64,000 nucleotides of DNA from Lachnocurva sp045579705 (GTDB taxonomy: Bacteria; Bacillota; Clostridia; Lachnospirales; Lachnospiraceae). Shown piece by piece: positions 43,850-52,681 of the stretch. Position 1 is the first letter of the stretch, and every line of letters begins with the position of its first letter. The stretch spans positions 1 through 64,000 of the forward strand of contig JAZNMP010000019.1 of NCBI GenBank assembly GCA_045579705.1, in the 5' to 3' direction. The notes below the pieces were generated by a model that saw only the letters and a program-made list of their open reading frames with translations, was not told the origin of the DNA and did no database searches. The translations under genes were made by a program, and so were the position numbers.

Positions 43850-44773
43850 TTGGCACAGCATCAGAAGGCGGGCTCAAAACTACGCTATAATCTCAATTAC
43901 ATTAGAAAGAACTGGCAGTTATATGTAATATTTGCATTACCTGCTGTGGTTCTGACTTTTATCTTTAAATATATTCCGATGGGCGGAATCCTAATCGCTT
44001 TCGAAGATTACAATCCTATGGCTGGAATCTTCGGATCAGAATGGGTAGGATTCGAACATTTCCGAAGATTTCTGTCTTCACCGGATTTTATGAATTACCT
44101 GATTAATACATTAAAATTGAGTGTTTACGGTTTGCTCTGGGGATTCCCAATTCCTATTATTATAGCTTTGCTATTGAACAGACTGAAGAGCAAGAGATTA
44201 CAGAAATATATTCAGTTAGTGCTTTATGCGCCAAACTTCATTTCGGTTATCGTTCTCTGCGGTATGGTGTTCCTGTTCCTATCACCAATCGGACCTCTTA
44301 ACAGATTGATGGGAACATCCATAAACTTCATGACGATGCCAGAATGCTTTAGATCAATCTACATCGCATCTGGTATCTGGCAGGGAGCTGGCTGGGGCTC
44401 AATCATGTACACAGCGGCTCTGGCAAATTCAAGCGCTGAGCTAAAGGAAGCGGCTATCATAGATGGAGCGAATGTGCTTCAGCAGATGTGGTACGTAGAT
44501 ATCCCAGCTATTAAACCTATCATAGTTATTCAGTTTATTCTTCAGGCTGGTAACATCATGAGCTTAGGATTTGAAAAAGCTTATGCTTTACAGACGTCTA
44601 TGAATACTCCTACATCAGAAATCCTTCCAACTTATGTATATAAGTTAGGACTTCAGATGGGCGATTACAGTTTCTCAACAGCGGTTGGACTGTTCAATTC
44701 TGTAATCAATGTAATATTGCTCATATTCGTAAACGAGGTAGTAAAGAAGTTTAACGAGGGCGAAGGTCTGTAG
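43850..44773 (+). CDS. ABC sugar transporter permease, LplB-like
   Basis: A 308-residue permease of the CUT1-type oligosaccharide import family. About six membrane segments are seen, and the EAA loop is ELKEAAIIDGANVLQQMWYVDIP. The N-terminus RKNWQLYVIFALPAVVLTFIFKYIPMGG is typical of LplB-type permeases. I prefer TTG 43850, eight bases after GGGGAGG, over ATG 43823, which would place that site within the gene. The partner permease is 11 bases downstream. Confidence 0.92.
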   Translation: MAQHQKAGSKLRYNLNYIRKNWQLYVIFALPAVVLTFIFKYIPMGGILIAFEDYNPMAGIFGSEWVGFEHFRRFLSSPDFMNYLINTLKLSVYGLLWGFPIPIIIALLLNRLKSKRLQKYIQLVLYAPNFISVIVLCGMVFLFLSPIGPLNRLMGTSINFMTMPECFRSIYIASGIWQGAGWGSIMYTAALANSSAELKEAAIIDGANVLQQMWYVDIPAIKPIIVIQFILQAGNIMSLGFEKAYALQTSMNTPTSEILPTYVYKLGLQMGDYSFSTAVGLFNSVINVILLIFVNEVVKKFNEGEGL

Positions 44774-44784
44774 GAGGAAGAGTT

Positions 44785-45678
44785 ATGAAAACGAAATTTT
44801 TTAAGATGTCATGGAAAGATAAACTGGTTTTAGGTGGTGGATATTTCCTACTTGGATTATTCGTATTATTAATCATAATCCCATTGGTGTTTGTAGTAGT
44901 AGGATCATTTATGGATCCTAATGAATTACATTCAAATGGTATCTCGTTTAATATTTCAAAATGGTCTCTCGGTGGTTATAAGAGAGTATTTGAAAATGAC
45001 ATGATTTGGAGAGGTTTCTTAAACTCTCTAATCTATTCAACAGTATTTGCGGTAATCTCTGTATTCATTACATTACTAGCTGCATATCCTTTGTCAAAAA
45101 AGGATTTCGTAGGACGTAGAATATTGAATATATTCTTTATCATCACGATGTTCTTTGGTGGTGGATTGATTCCTACATATTTGTTGGTTAGTAATTTGAA
45201 TATGATTGATACAATCTGGGCGCTAGTACTACCTGGAGCAGTAAATGTGTGGAACATCATACTCGTTAGAACTTATTACCAGTCGGTTCCTAAGGAGTTG
45301 AGAGAGGCTTCTGCTGTGGATGGAGCTTCTGAGATAACACACTTCTTTAAGATTTTGCTCCCTGTATGTAAGCCAATCATCTGCGTTATCTTCCTTTATC
45401 AGTTCGTTGGAATGTGGAACAGCTACTTCGACGCGATGATTTACTTAGATGATTCTAACATGCAGCCGCTGCAGTTAGTACTTCGTTCAATCCTGATTCA
45501 GAATACACCGGAACCAGGTATGGTAGCAGATATTCAGAGTGCAGCAGAAATGGCAAAGATTGCAGAACAGTTAAAGTATGCAACTATCATCATTTCAAGT
45601 TTGCCACTGCTTATTATGGCTCCATTCTTCCAGAAGTATTTTGAGAAGGGCGTAATGGTTGGATCAGTAAAGGGTTAG
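44785..45678 (+). CDS. ABC sugar transporter permease, YtcP-like
   Basis: A 297-residue second permease of the same importer, with six membrane segments and the EAA loop ELREASAVDGASEITHFFKILLPVCKP. A GGGLIPTYLL segment is characteristic of the YtcP group. Overall length and C-terminus (FFQKYFEKGVMVGSVKG) are canonical. RBS TAGGAGGA. Confidence 0.93.
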   Translation: MKTKFFKMSWKDKLVLGGGYFLLGLFVLLIIIPLVFVVVGSFMDPNELHSNGISFNISKWSLGGYKRVFENDMIWRGFLNSLIYSTVFAVISVFITLLAAYPLSKKDFVGRRILNIFFIITMFFGGGLIPTYLLVSNLNMIDTIWALVLPGAVNVWNIILVRTYYQSVPKELREASAVDGASEITHFFKILLPVCKPIICVIFLYQFVGMWNSYFDAMIYLDDSNMQPLQLVLRSILIQNTPEPGMVADIQSAAEMAKIAEQLKYATIIISSLPLLIMAPFFQKYFEKGVMVGSVKG

Positions 45679-45704
45679 TTATTGAGGCTAAAGGAGGAGT
45701 AGTA

Positions 45705-47315
45705 ATGAAAAAGAATGTTTTTAAACGAATGGCCTGCCTAGCACTCGCCGGCGTGATTTCAGTATCAACAGCTGCGTGTGGTTCAGGCTCAGGCAACCAG
45801 GAAGTGTTAAAGAAGGTATCATTTCCTTTGAAAAAAGCAGCAACATTAAAGGTAATGACAAAGGCATCAGCTTTGTCTACACAGAATCCAGAGGAGAAGC
45901 TTATCTTCCAGCGTATTCATGACAAGACAAACGTAGACATCGATTGGACATGCTATGTAGAAGACCAGTTCACAGATAAGAGAAATCTCGCTCTTTCAAA
46001 GAAGAATTCTCTTCCAGACATTGTATTCAACGCTGATATGGGAAATGTTGATCTGCTCAAGTATTCAAAGCAGGGTGTAATCGTTCCTGTAGAAGATTTG
46101 ATCGATAAGCATATGCCAAATCTTAAGAAGGTTTTAAAGGATAATCCAGAATATAAGAAGCTTATCACAGCTCCAGACGGACATATCTACTCATTCCCAT
46201 GGATTGAGCAGTTAGGTGTTGGCAAGAAAGCTATCCAGGCTATCGGTGGTATGCCTTTCATCAACAAAAAGTGGCTTGATGAGCTAAATCTGCCAGTTCC
46301 TTCTACAACAGAAGAGTTAGAGAAGACTCTCGTTGCATTTAAGGATTCAAATCTCGGTGGTTCAAAGGGAACTATTCCTATGTCTTTCCGTATCAACGGT
46401 GGTAACGAAGACTTAGGTTTCATCATGGGTGCGTTCGGTTATGGTGATAACCCAGACCATATCATGGTTGATAATGACGGTAAAGTAGTATTCTCTGCTA
46501 CTGATGATGGATATAAGAACGGTATCGAATGGCTCAATGGACTTCAGAAGCAGGGCCTTATTGATGCTGAAAGTTATACACAGGACTATGCAACATATAC
46601 AGCAAAGGGAAAGAACGGAAGATATGGTCTCTTCTTTGCTTGGGATGCTGCTAGTATCGTAGGAAATCCAGATGATTATATTCCACTTCCAGCATTAGCT
46701 GGTCCAGATGGAACAAAGAATGCAGTTAGACAGAGTGGAAGTGATGTAGGTGGATTCCAGGCAGGTCGTTGTGTAATCACAAGCGGATGTAAGAATCTCG
46801 AACTTGCTGCAAAATGGATCGATTTAATGTATGAACCAACTCAGTCTGTACAGAACAACTGGGGAACATACGGCGAAAAAGGCAAGTCAAACGTATTTGA
46901 GCTTGCAAGCGATAAGTCGTTGAAGCATCTTACTATCAAAGGTGAATCACCATACGATGTTCGTGTTAAGCAGATGGTAGGTGGCCCACTTGCAGTATTG
47001 AACACATATTATGGCAAATATACAACATGCCCTCCAGATGCTATTCAGAGAATGAAAGATGTAGAGAGCTATGAAGGTGACATGAAGTATGACAAAGTAT
47101 ATCCTAATGTATTTATGAGTGAGCAGGATGCTGTTGAAGCTACTAAGTATGAAACTGATATCAAGCAGTATGTAGAGCAGAAGAAGGCAGACTGGATCTT
47201 AAATGGTGGAGTAGACAAAGATTGGAAGGCTTATAAGCAGAAACTAGAGGATTTAGGACTTTCTAAATATCTTAAGATTAAGCAGAAGTATATGGATGAA
47301 TATTTAGGTAAATAA
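45705..47315 (+). CDS. Extracellular solute-binding lipoprotein of the fructoside ABC transporter
   Basis: A 536-residue lipoprotein: signal peptide with lipobox STAAC, a Gly/Ser linker, then a large family-1-like sugar-binding fold of the LplA type. The segment NVDIDWTCYVEDQFTDKRNL and aromatic residues in KKWLDELNLPVP and FAWDAAS are consistent with oligosaccharide capture. It delivers substrate to the two permeases upstream. No ATPase gene is present, so a shared MsmK/UgpC-type ATPase encoded elsewhere is presumably used. RBS AAAGGAGGAG. Confidence 0.93.
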   Translation: MKKNVFKRMACLALAGVISVSTAACGSGSGNQEVLKKVSFPLKKAATLKVMTKASALSTQNPEEKLIFQRIHDKTNVDIDWTCYVEDQFTDKRNLALSKKNSLPDIVFNADMGNVDLLKYSKQGVIVPVEDLIDKHMPNLKKVLKDNPEYKKLITAPDGHIYSFPWIEQLGVGKKAIQAIGGMPFINKKWLDELNLPVPSTTEELEKTLVAFKDSNLGGSKGTIPMSFRINGGNEDLGFIMGAFGYGDNPDHIMVDNDGKVVFSATDDGYKNGIEWLNGLQKQGLIDAESYTQDYATYTAKGKNGRYGLFFAWDAASIVGNPDDYIPLPALAGPDGTKNAVRQSGSDVGGFQAGRCVITSGCKNLELAAKWIDLMYEPTQSVQNNWGTYGEKGKSNVFELASDKSLKHLTIKGESPYDVRVKQMVGGPLAVLNTYYGKYTTCPPDAIQRMKDVESYEGDMKYDKVYPNVFMSEQDAVEATKYETDIKQYVEQKKADWILNGGVDKDWKAYKQKLEDLGLSKYLKIKQKYMDEYLGK

Positions 47316-47345
47316 TCCTTCAATCTATAATTCCAGAGATTTACC

Positions 47346-47374
47346 AAGGGGATACGATTTAGTATCCCTTTTTT
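47346..47374 (+). terminator. Internal terminator between binding protein and scrB
   Basis: Stem AAGGGGATAC / GTATCCCTTT with a 6-base loop and T run, 15 bases before the GH32 start. It probably lowers scrB expression relative to the binding protein. Confidence 0.85.
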
Positions 47375-47388
47375 AGAAAGGCAATATA

Positions 47389-48870
47389 ATGATAAGTCAA
47401 GCATTGGAAAAGGCTCGAAAATATGAGGAAGAATATGGTGACAAGATAGCGAAAAAAGATCGTCCGGAATTTCACCTTTCCAGTAGGGCGGGATGGATGA
47501 ATGATCCGAATGGTTTTTCTTTCTATGATGGACAGTATCACCTGTTTTACCAGTATTATCCGTATGAATCAAAGTGGGGCCCGATGCATTGGGCGCATGC
47601 AGTCAGCACAGATCTACTTCATTGGGAATACAAACCGGCAGCATTAGCGCCAGATGAAAGTTATGATAAGGATGGATGTTTCTCAGGAAGTGCTATCACC
47701 TTAGAGGATGGCAGACATCTGCTTATGTATACAGGTGTAGCAAAGGAAACTTTAGATGATGGCTCTGTCAGAGAAGTACAGACACAGTGCTTGGCTGTAG
47801 GTGATGGCGAAGAGTACGTGAAATATTCAAATAATCCAATCATCACGAGTAGAGATATTCCGGAAGGTAGCAGCAAATATGATTTTCGTGATCCAAAGAT
47901 TTGGAGGGATTGTGACGGAACTTATTATGCAGTTGTAGCAAACAGACCAGCAGATGGCAGTGGACAAATACTTCTATATGAAAGTAAAGATGCCTTTGAC
48001 TGGATGTTTAAATCGGTTCTGTTAGAGAATAAATATAGATTTGGAAATATGTGGGAATGCCCAGATATGTTTGAGCTGGATGGAAAGTGGGTTTTACTAG
48101 TAAATCCGGTTGAAATGCTCGCTGAAGGACATGAATATCATAATGGACATATGAGCATAGGGCTAATCGGGGATTTTGATAAAGAACAGGGTGCGTTTAA
48201 AGTAGAAGCTGATCAGTCGATAGATCAGGGAATCGATTTCTACGCTACACAGACCACAGAAACTTCTGACGGAAGAAGAGTTCTTATCGGCTGGATGCAG
48301 AACTGGGGAACAACAGGAATCAAGAATCCTTCCGAACCTTGGTTTGGTCAGATGACTATACCGAGAGAACTATTTGTTGAGAATGGAAGACTCTATCAGA
48401 ATCCTATTCGTGAACTTGAGGATATGAGAACGAATCAGGTGGAATATAAGAATCAGACTCTTAAAGATACTGTAGTGCTAGACGGTATCAAAGGTAGAAT
48501 GGTAGATATAGAGTTAACTATTCGACCAGAAGATGGTGTAGATCTGTTCCAGAAATTCGCTATGCATTTTGCGCAGGATGATGAGCATTATACAGCTATT
48601 AATTTTAGACCTTATGAATCTACACTTGAAGTGGATAGAAAACATTCAGGCAGCAGAATAGCTGTTATTCACCAGAGTGAAACGAAGGTGAACTTCAAAG
48701 ATGAATTAAAGCTTCGCATAATCCTGGATAGATATAGCGCAGAAATATTTATCAATGATGGTGAACAGGTGATGACTATCACTATGTATACAGATGAAAG
48801 CGCAGAAGGAATCTCGTTTGTGGTTGATGGAATTGCAAATGTGGATATTACTAAATATGACTTAAGATGA
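47389..48870 (+). CDS. scrB: Cytoplasmic GH32 sucrose-6-phosphate hydrolase/beta-fructosidase
   Basis: A 493-residue GH32 enzyme without a signal peptide. All three catalytic motifs are canonical: nucleophile D39 in GWMNDPNGF, transition-state stabiliser D168 in DFRDPKIW, and acid/base E223 in MWECPDMF. The C-terminal beta sandwich is complete. It should hydrolyse imported sucrose or short fructo-oligosaccharides; with an ABC importer rather than a PTS, the unphosphorylated sugar is the likely substrate. Released fructose goes to the fructokinase at 35952. RBS AGAAAGG. Confidence 0.94.
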   Translation: MISQALEKARKYEEEYGDKIAKKDRPEFHLSSRAGWMNDPNGFSFYDGQYHLFYQYYPYESKWGPMHWAHAVSTDLLHWEYKPAALAPDESYDKDGCFSGSAITLEDGRHLLMYTGVAKETLDDGSVREVQTQCLAVGDGEEYVKYSNNPIITSRDIPEGSSKYDFRDPKIWRDCDGTYYAVVANRPADGSGQILLYESKDAFDWMFKSVLLENKYRFGNMWECPDMFELDGKWVLLVNPVEMLAEGHEYHNGHMSIGLIGDFDKEQGAFKVEADQSIDQGIDFYATQTTETSDGRRVLIGWMQNWGTTGIKNPSEPWFGQMTIPRELFVENGRLYQNPIRELEDMRTNQVEYKNQTLKDTVVLDGIKGRMVDIELTIRPEDGVDLFQKFAMHFAQDDEHYTAINFRPYESTLEVDRKHSGSRIAVIHQSETKVNFKDELKLRIILDRYSAEIFINDGEQVMTITMYTDESAEGISFVVDGIANVDITKYDLR

Positions 48871-48910
48871 TAATTAGATAACCCCCTAAGAACAAATGTA
48901 TCATTTTAAT

Positions 48911-48944
48911 AAGAAAGCTATTCCTAATCAGGGATAGCTTTCTT
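48911..48944. terminator. Bidirectional terminator between scrB and the XRE-TPR gene
   Basis: 14-bp stem AAGAAAGCTATTCC / GGGATAGCTTTCTT with a TAATCA loop. On the - strand it covers the last codons and stop of the regulator gene. Confidence 0.8.
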
Positions 48945-50039
48945 TATTTGCTGATAATCCCTAATGGATTTATTTACAGCAGAAGTTAGTTTTGTATTAT
49001 CTTTGTATTCATCTCTCATATCATTAAGTAGTCCAGATATACCTTCGACGGCTCCTCCCCCTTGCTCATCAAATGCAATAGGTAGATCTTCATCATTTTT
49101 CCCCAGCCAGAAAGTCGCACCGGTTTTGAGATCATATGCAGGATTCTTATCAAAATTCAGGGCATATTGATAAGCTAAATTGATAGAAGCAGCTGCTTTT
49201 TTAGCGTCTTTTTCATGGTGCAGCAGAACGGAGTGTATGACTTCAATCTGTGACAGGAATTTGGCTCCGATGCCACATTCTCCGTTACTGTAAGCCTTAC
49301 ACATTAGATCGATACAGAATTCTACCAGAGATAGACATGTGTGAATCTGATTATTCTTTATGAGAGCGTCGAACCAGTGCCCGATAGTATTTGTCGTTTC
49401 CATAATTCCCATATATAGACCTTCGGAAAAATACTCGTAGGCCTTGTCCAGGTTTCCTCTGTCCCGGTAGACCTCTCCGATTTCTGCGTTATAGATTGCA
49501 TTAATGTTTATATCGCGAAGTAGTTCTATCTTCTTATCTGCGTCATCTTCTAACATTGCGAGTCCATGACGAATAGCGATTTCTTTTGTGGTCTTTAAAT
49601 TTTCAGGTCGATTTAATAACGCGTGCTCATAGAGTGCCTTTGTGCGGGATTGAATGCTCGGATCTTTCTTATCATAGTTATATACATAATAGGTTCGAGC
49701 GGCTTTTTCGAGGAGATCGAAATTGTTTGGGTACTTGACCAGAGCTTTATTGCATTCCTGCAGTGCATCTTCGAGTTGGTGCTTTTTATAGTATTCATCA
49801 ATTCTGCGTATATAGGTAGAAACATTTTTCTGTGGAGTATCATAACCGACCAGTACGTCGATTGAAATTTCGTAGAAGTCGGCGATCTCGGTAATCATAG
49901 TTATGTCCGGGAGGCAGTTACCATTTTCCCATTTGGATACTGTTCCTACGGTTACGCCAACTGCCTCTGCGAGTTGTTCCTGAGTGAGCGATTTTAACTT
50001 TCGATATTTTCTGATGTTCTCCGACAGTCTATGTTTCAT
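48924..50039 (-). CDS. XRE-family regulator with TPR-like C-terminal domain
   Basis: A 371-residue protein. Residues ~1-65 form a Cro/C1-type HTH (RKLKSLTQEQLAEAVGVTVG followed by VSKWENG). The remaining ~300 residues are helical repeats with TPR character (YFSEGLYMG, LEDALQECNKALVKYPNN). This architecture occurs in regulators that sense signals through TPRs, such as Rgg and PlcR types, but no peptide precursor gene is visible nearby. The start codon lies within the end of the MFS gene (11-base overlap), so its translation is tied to the exporter. Confidence 0.85.
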   Translation of the reverse strand: MKHRLSENIRKYRKLKSLTQEQLAEAVGVTVGTVSKWENGNCLPDITMITEIADFYEISIDVLVGYDTPQKNVSTYIRRIDEYYKKHQLEDALQECNKALVKYPNNFDLLEKAARTYYVYNYDKKDPSIQSRTKALYEHALLNRPENLKTTKEIAIRHGLAMLEDDADKKIELLRDININAIYNAEIGEVYRDRGNLDKAYEYFSEGLYMGIMETTNTIGHWFDALIKNNQIHTCLSLVEFCIDLMCKAYSNGECGIGAKFLSQIEVIHSVLLHHEKDAKKAAASINLAYQYALNFDKNPAYDLKTGATFWLGKNDEDLPIAFDEQGGGAVEGISGLLNDMRDEYKDNTKLTSAVNKSIRDYQQIKKAIPD

Positions 50040-51303
50040 TTACAGGTACTCCCTTTTTCCTATTAATTCGTTGAATGAGACAAAGTGCTCCAAGTATAAC
50101 TGATCCGCCCAGTCCAAAGAGTCCGGTGATAGTTCCGACGCTTAGAGAGTTGGAAAGAATACTTACTATGAAGGATGTGACAGGTACGCTTGCTACAGCT
50201 ATCGCGTTAAACACGGCACCGATCCTGGCTAGATAATCTGAATCGACTTCTTTAACGAAGGTTACATTCAAGCAGCTGGAAAGCAGACCTGAAGTAAATC
50301 CCAGAATCATAAAACAACTACCGCCCATCAGATAGCAGGCGATGGTGTTTCCGCGAGCATAACTGCCCAAAGTGAGAGCGAAACATCCCAGACCCATTAT
50401 TATTCCGAGTGTTCCAGCTAGTGTGTCGAATGAGACTCGGTCGATAATTCTTGGCATAATTAATGAAGACAGAATCGTGGCTCCAGACATGAGCATAGTG
50501 CAGAAACTTAAAAAGCTGCTATTCATTCCATATACATCTGATGTTAAAGGTGCCATAAACGAATTAAGTGGTGTAAAGATGCAGTTGATAAGTACGCATA
50601 TGGCGCAAAAATATAGTACGGTGCTGTTTTTGAACAGATATTTAAGTCCTTCGGTAAGTTTGGTGTGGTAACTCTGTTCTCTGATGCTTTCATCTTTTAA
50701 TTTGCAGCCACTGTATTCGATAGTGCCGATGATGATTGCACCGATTAGGAACGTGGAAGCATCTATCAGTATAGCGGCGCCAACTCCGAGACTTGCGATT
50801 ATGACGCCGGCAGCTCCCATTCCGATAAGTTCAAATATCTTTGATAGAGTTAGATTTAGACTAGTTGCTGTAACGAAGTGTTCTTCATCGATAAGCTCCG
50901 GCACAAATGATGATGAGGCCGGTAGATTAAATGATTCGACAGTCGTTATTAATAATGTGAAGCCAGCCATGATGTATGGATTAACCATGTTCATGTAGTA
51001 CATCATTACAAAACATGAGATGATTAAACCGCGAAGAACATCTGTAAAAATAACGATTCGCTTTTTGTTCTTTCCTTCAACGAGCGGCCCGGCAAGTGGC
51101 TGAATGAAAATCGATGGAAGCTGGTTGAGACCAAATATAAGCGCAGACCAGGCAGCGCTTCCTGTTAACTTGTATACCAGCCATGTAAACGCAATCGCGT
51201 CTATAGAATCGCCCAATCTGTTGATCAGATTTGAAAGAATCAGGCGTTTACAGTTTGGAATCTTCCATATGTCTTTGTAAGTGATCTTTTTTTCTTCTCC
51301 CAT
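50029..51303 (-). CDS. MFS exporter (MefA/EntS-like)
   Basis: A 424-residue transporter with twelve predicted membrane helices. The N-terminus with NLINRLGDSIDAIAFTWLVYK and the cytoplasmic loop GPLVEGKNKKRIVIFTDVLRG after helix 2 match MFS exporters related to macrolide-efflux and siderophore-export proteins. The substrate is unknown. RBS AGAAAGGG before the ATG. It is the first gene of a two-gene - strand operon with the XRE-TPR regulator, an arrangement that suggests regulated efflux. Confidence 0.88.
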   Translation of the reverse strand: MGEEKKITYKDIWKIPNCKRLILSNLINRLGDSIDAIAFTWLVYKLTGSAAWSALIFGLNQLPSIFIQPLAGPLVEGKNKKRIVIFTDVLRGLIISCFVMMYYMNMVNPYIMAGFTLLITTVESFNLPASSSFVPELIDEEHFVTATSLNLTLSKIFELIGMGAAGVIIASLGVGAAILIDASTFLIGAIIIGTIEYSGCKLKDESIREQSYHTKLTEGLKYLFKNSTVLYFCAICVLINCIFTPLNSFMAPLTSDVYGMNSSFLSFCTMLMSGATILSSLIMPRIIDRVSFDTLAGTLGIIMGLGCFALTLGSYARGNTIACYLMGGSCFMILGFTSGLLSSCLNVTFVKEVDSDYLARIGAVFNAIAVASVPVTSFIVSILSNSLSVGTITGLFGLGGSVILGALCLIQRINRKKGVPVNET

Positions 51304-51423
51304 ATTTTTCCCTTTCTGGTATAAATTTATCTTTCCTTCAAGGAAAATTCTAAGAGAAGTCTATAGATATATTAATACATTGGTTTTCGAGTTTGTAAAG
51401 TAATAATTATCGTATTTGGAAAA

Positions 51424-51452
51424 TTGCATAAGTGTAAATCACCTGTTAATAT
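51424..51452 (+). promoter_or_regulatory. Promoter of the alcohol-dehydrogenase/MATE operon
   Basis: TTGCAT (51424-51429) and TAATAT (51447-51452), 17 bases apart, 38 bases before the gene. Confidence 0.6.
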
Positions 51453-51490
51453 GGTAGCGATATTGAAAATGATTATTTAAGGAGGACCAT

Positions 51491-52663
51491 ATGAATAATT
51501 TTAACTATTTTGCACCGACAGAAGTCAGATTTGGAAGAGATGTAGAACTGGAAACTGGTGAGGTTGCGAAGAAGTATGGAAGTCGTGCGGTTCTCGTATT
51601 TGGAAAAAATAGTGTTCGAAATAGCGGATTGCTAGATAGAGTCGAGAAATCTCTGCAGGATGCAGGAGTAGAGTTTGTAGAGTTCGGAGGAGCAAAGCCT
51701 AATCCAACGGTAGAACATGCAAGAGAAGGGGTAAAGGTAGCGCTGGATTTTAAAGCGGATTTGATACTCGCTATCGGTGGAGGAAGTGCCATCGATACAG
51801 CAAAAGCTATAGCACATGGTACAGCAAATCCAGAGGCTGATTTGTGGGATATCTGGACAAAGAAAGTTCCGCTGACTAAGACGATGCATTTTGGCGCAGT
51901 ACTTACTATTCCGGCTGCTGGCAGTGAGATGAGTGATTCTGCAGTTCTTACTAATGAAGCTTTAGGTAAAAAAGGCGGAATCAACACTGATCTAAACAGA
52001 TGCTGTTTTGCGATTATGAATCCGGCGCTTGCATCAACACTTCCTAAGAAACAGATTTCAGCGGGAGTTACAGATATAATGATGCATACAATGGAGCGGT
52101 ATTTCATTCCTGGTATTCAGTGTGATCTGACAGATGAGCTGGCAGAAGGTTTGCTTCGTGCAGTTATTAAAAATGGGGCAAAGGTCTATGCGAATCCGGC
52201 TGATTATGATGCTATGGCAGAAATCTACTGGGCATCAAGTTTGTCACATAATAATCTGATGGAATGCGGAAGAGGAAAGGATTTCTCTGTCCATAAAATA
52301 GGACATGCTCTCTCTGCGAAATATGATTTTACGCACGGTGAGTCGCTGTCTGCCGTATGGAACGCATGGGCTCATACTTTATATAAAGATGGAATGGATC
52401 GATTTGCCAGATTCGCTAGAAAGGTATGGGGTGTTAATGAACAGGATGATGAGAAGGCAGCAGCTCTCGGAATAGAGTGGACGGTAGATTTCTTTAAATC
52501 ATTAAATATGCCGGTAACTATATCCGATTTGGGAGTTCGTCCTACAAATGAAGAAATTAGAGCATTAGCTCTCGATGCGACTGCAAACGATCAGATGAAG
52601 CTGTCTAGAATCAGACCACTGGATGCAAAAGCTGTAGAGGAGATTTATAAGGCGGCTCTATAA
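51491..52663 (+). CDS. Iron-containing alcohol dehydrogenase (butanol dehydrogenase/YqhD type)
   Basis: A 390-residue group III NAD(P)-dependent alcohol dehydrogenase. The nucleotide loop is GGGSAIDTAKAIA; metal ligands lie in ITDIMMHTMERYF, VHKIGHALSAKYDFTHGESLS. FNYFAPTEVRFGRD at the N-terminus is characteristic of the BdhA/YqhD group, which reduces aldehydes with NADPH. It likely serves fermentative alcohol formation or aldehyde detoxification. RBS AAGGAGGA. The MATE gene begins 18 bases downstream. Confidence 0.93.
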   Translation: MNNFNYFAPTEVRFGRDVELETGEVAKKYGSRAVLVFGKNSVRNSGLLDRVEKSLQDAGVEFVEFGGAKPNPTVEHAREGVKVALDFKADLILAIGGGSAIDTAKAIAHGTANPEADLWDIWTKKVPLTKTMHFGAVLTIPAAGSEMSDSAVLTNEALGKKGGINTDLNRCCFAIMNPALASTLPKKQISAGVTDIMMHTMERYFIPGIQCDLTDELAEGLLRAVIKNGAKVYANPADYDAMAEIYWASSLSHNNLMECGRGKDFSVHKIGHALSAKYDFTHGESLSAVWNAWAHTLYKDGMDRFARFARKVWGVNEQDDEKAAALGIEWTVDFFKSLNMPVTISDLGVRPTNEEIRALALDATANDQMKLSRIRPLDAKAVEEIYKAAL

Positions 52664-52681
52664 TATTAGGAAAGTATAGAA

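Noticed and set aside
43613..43877. Two - strand open frames opposite the transporter promoter
   Set aside because: They lie across mapped promoter and operator elements and the permease start; compositionally random.
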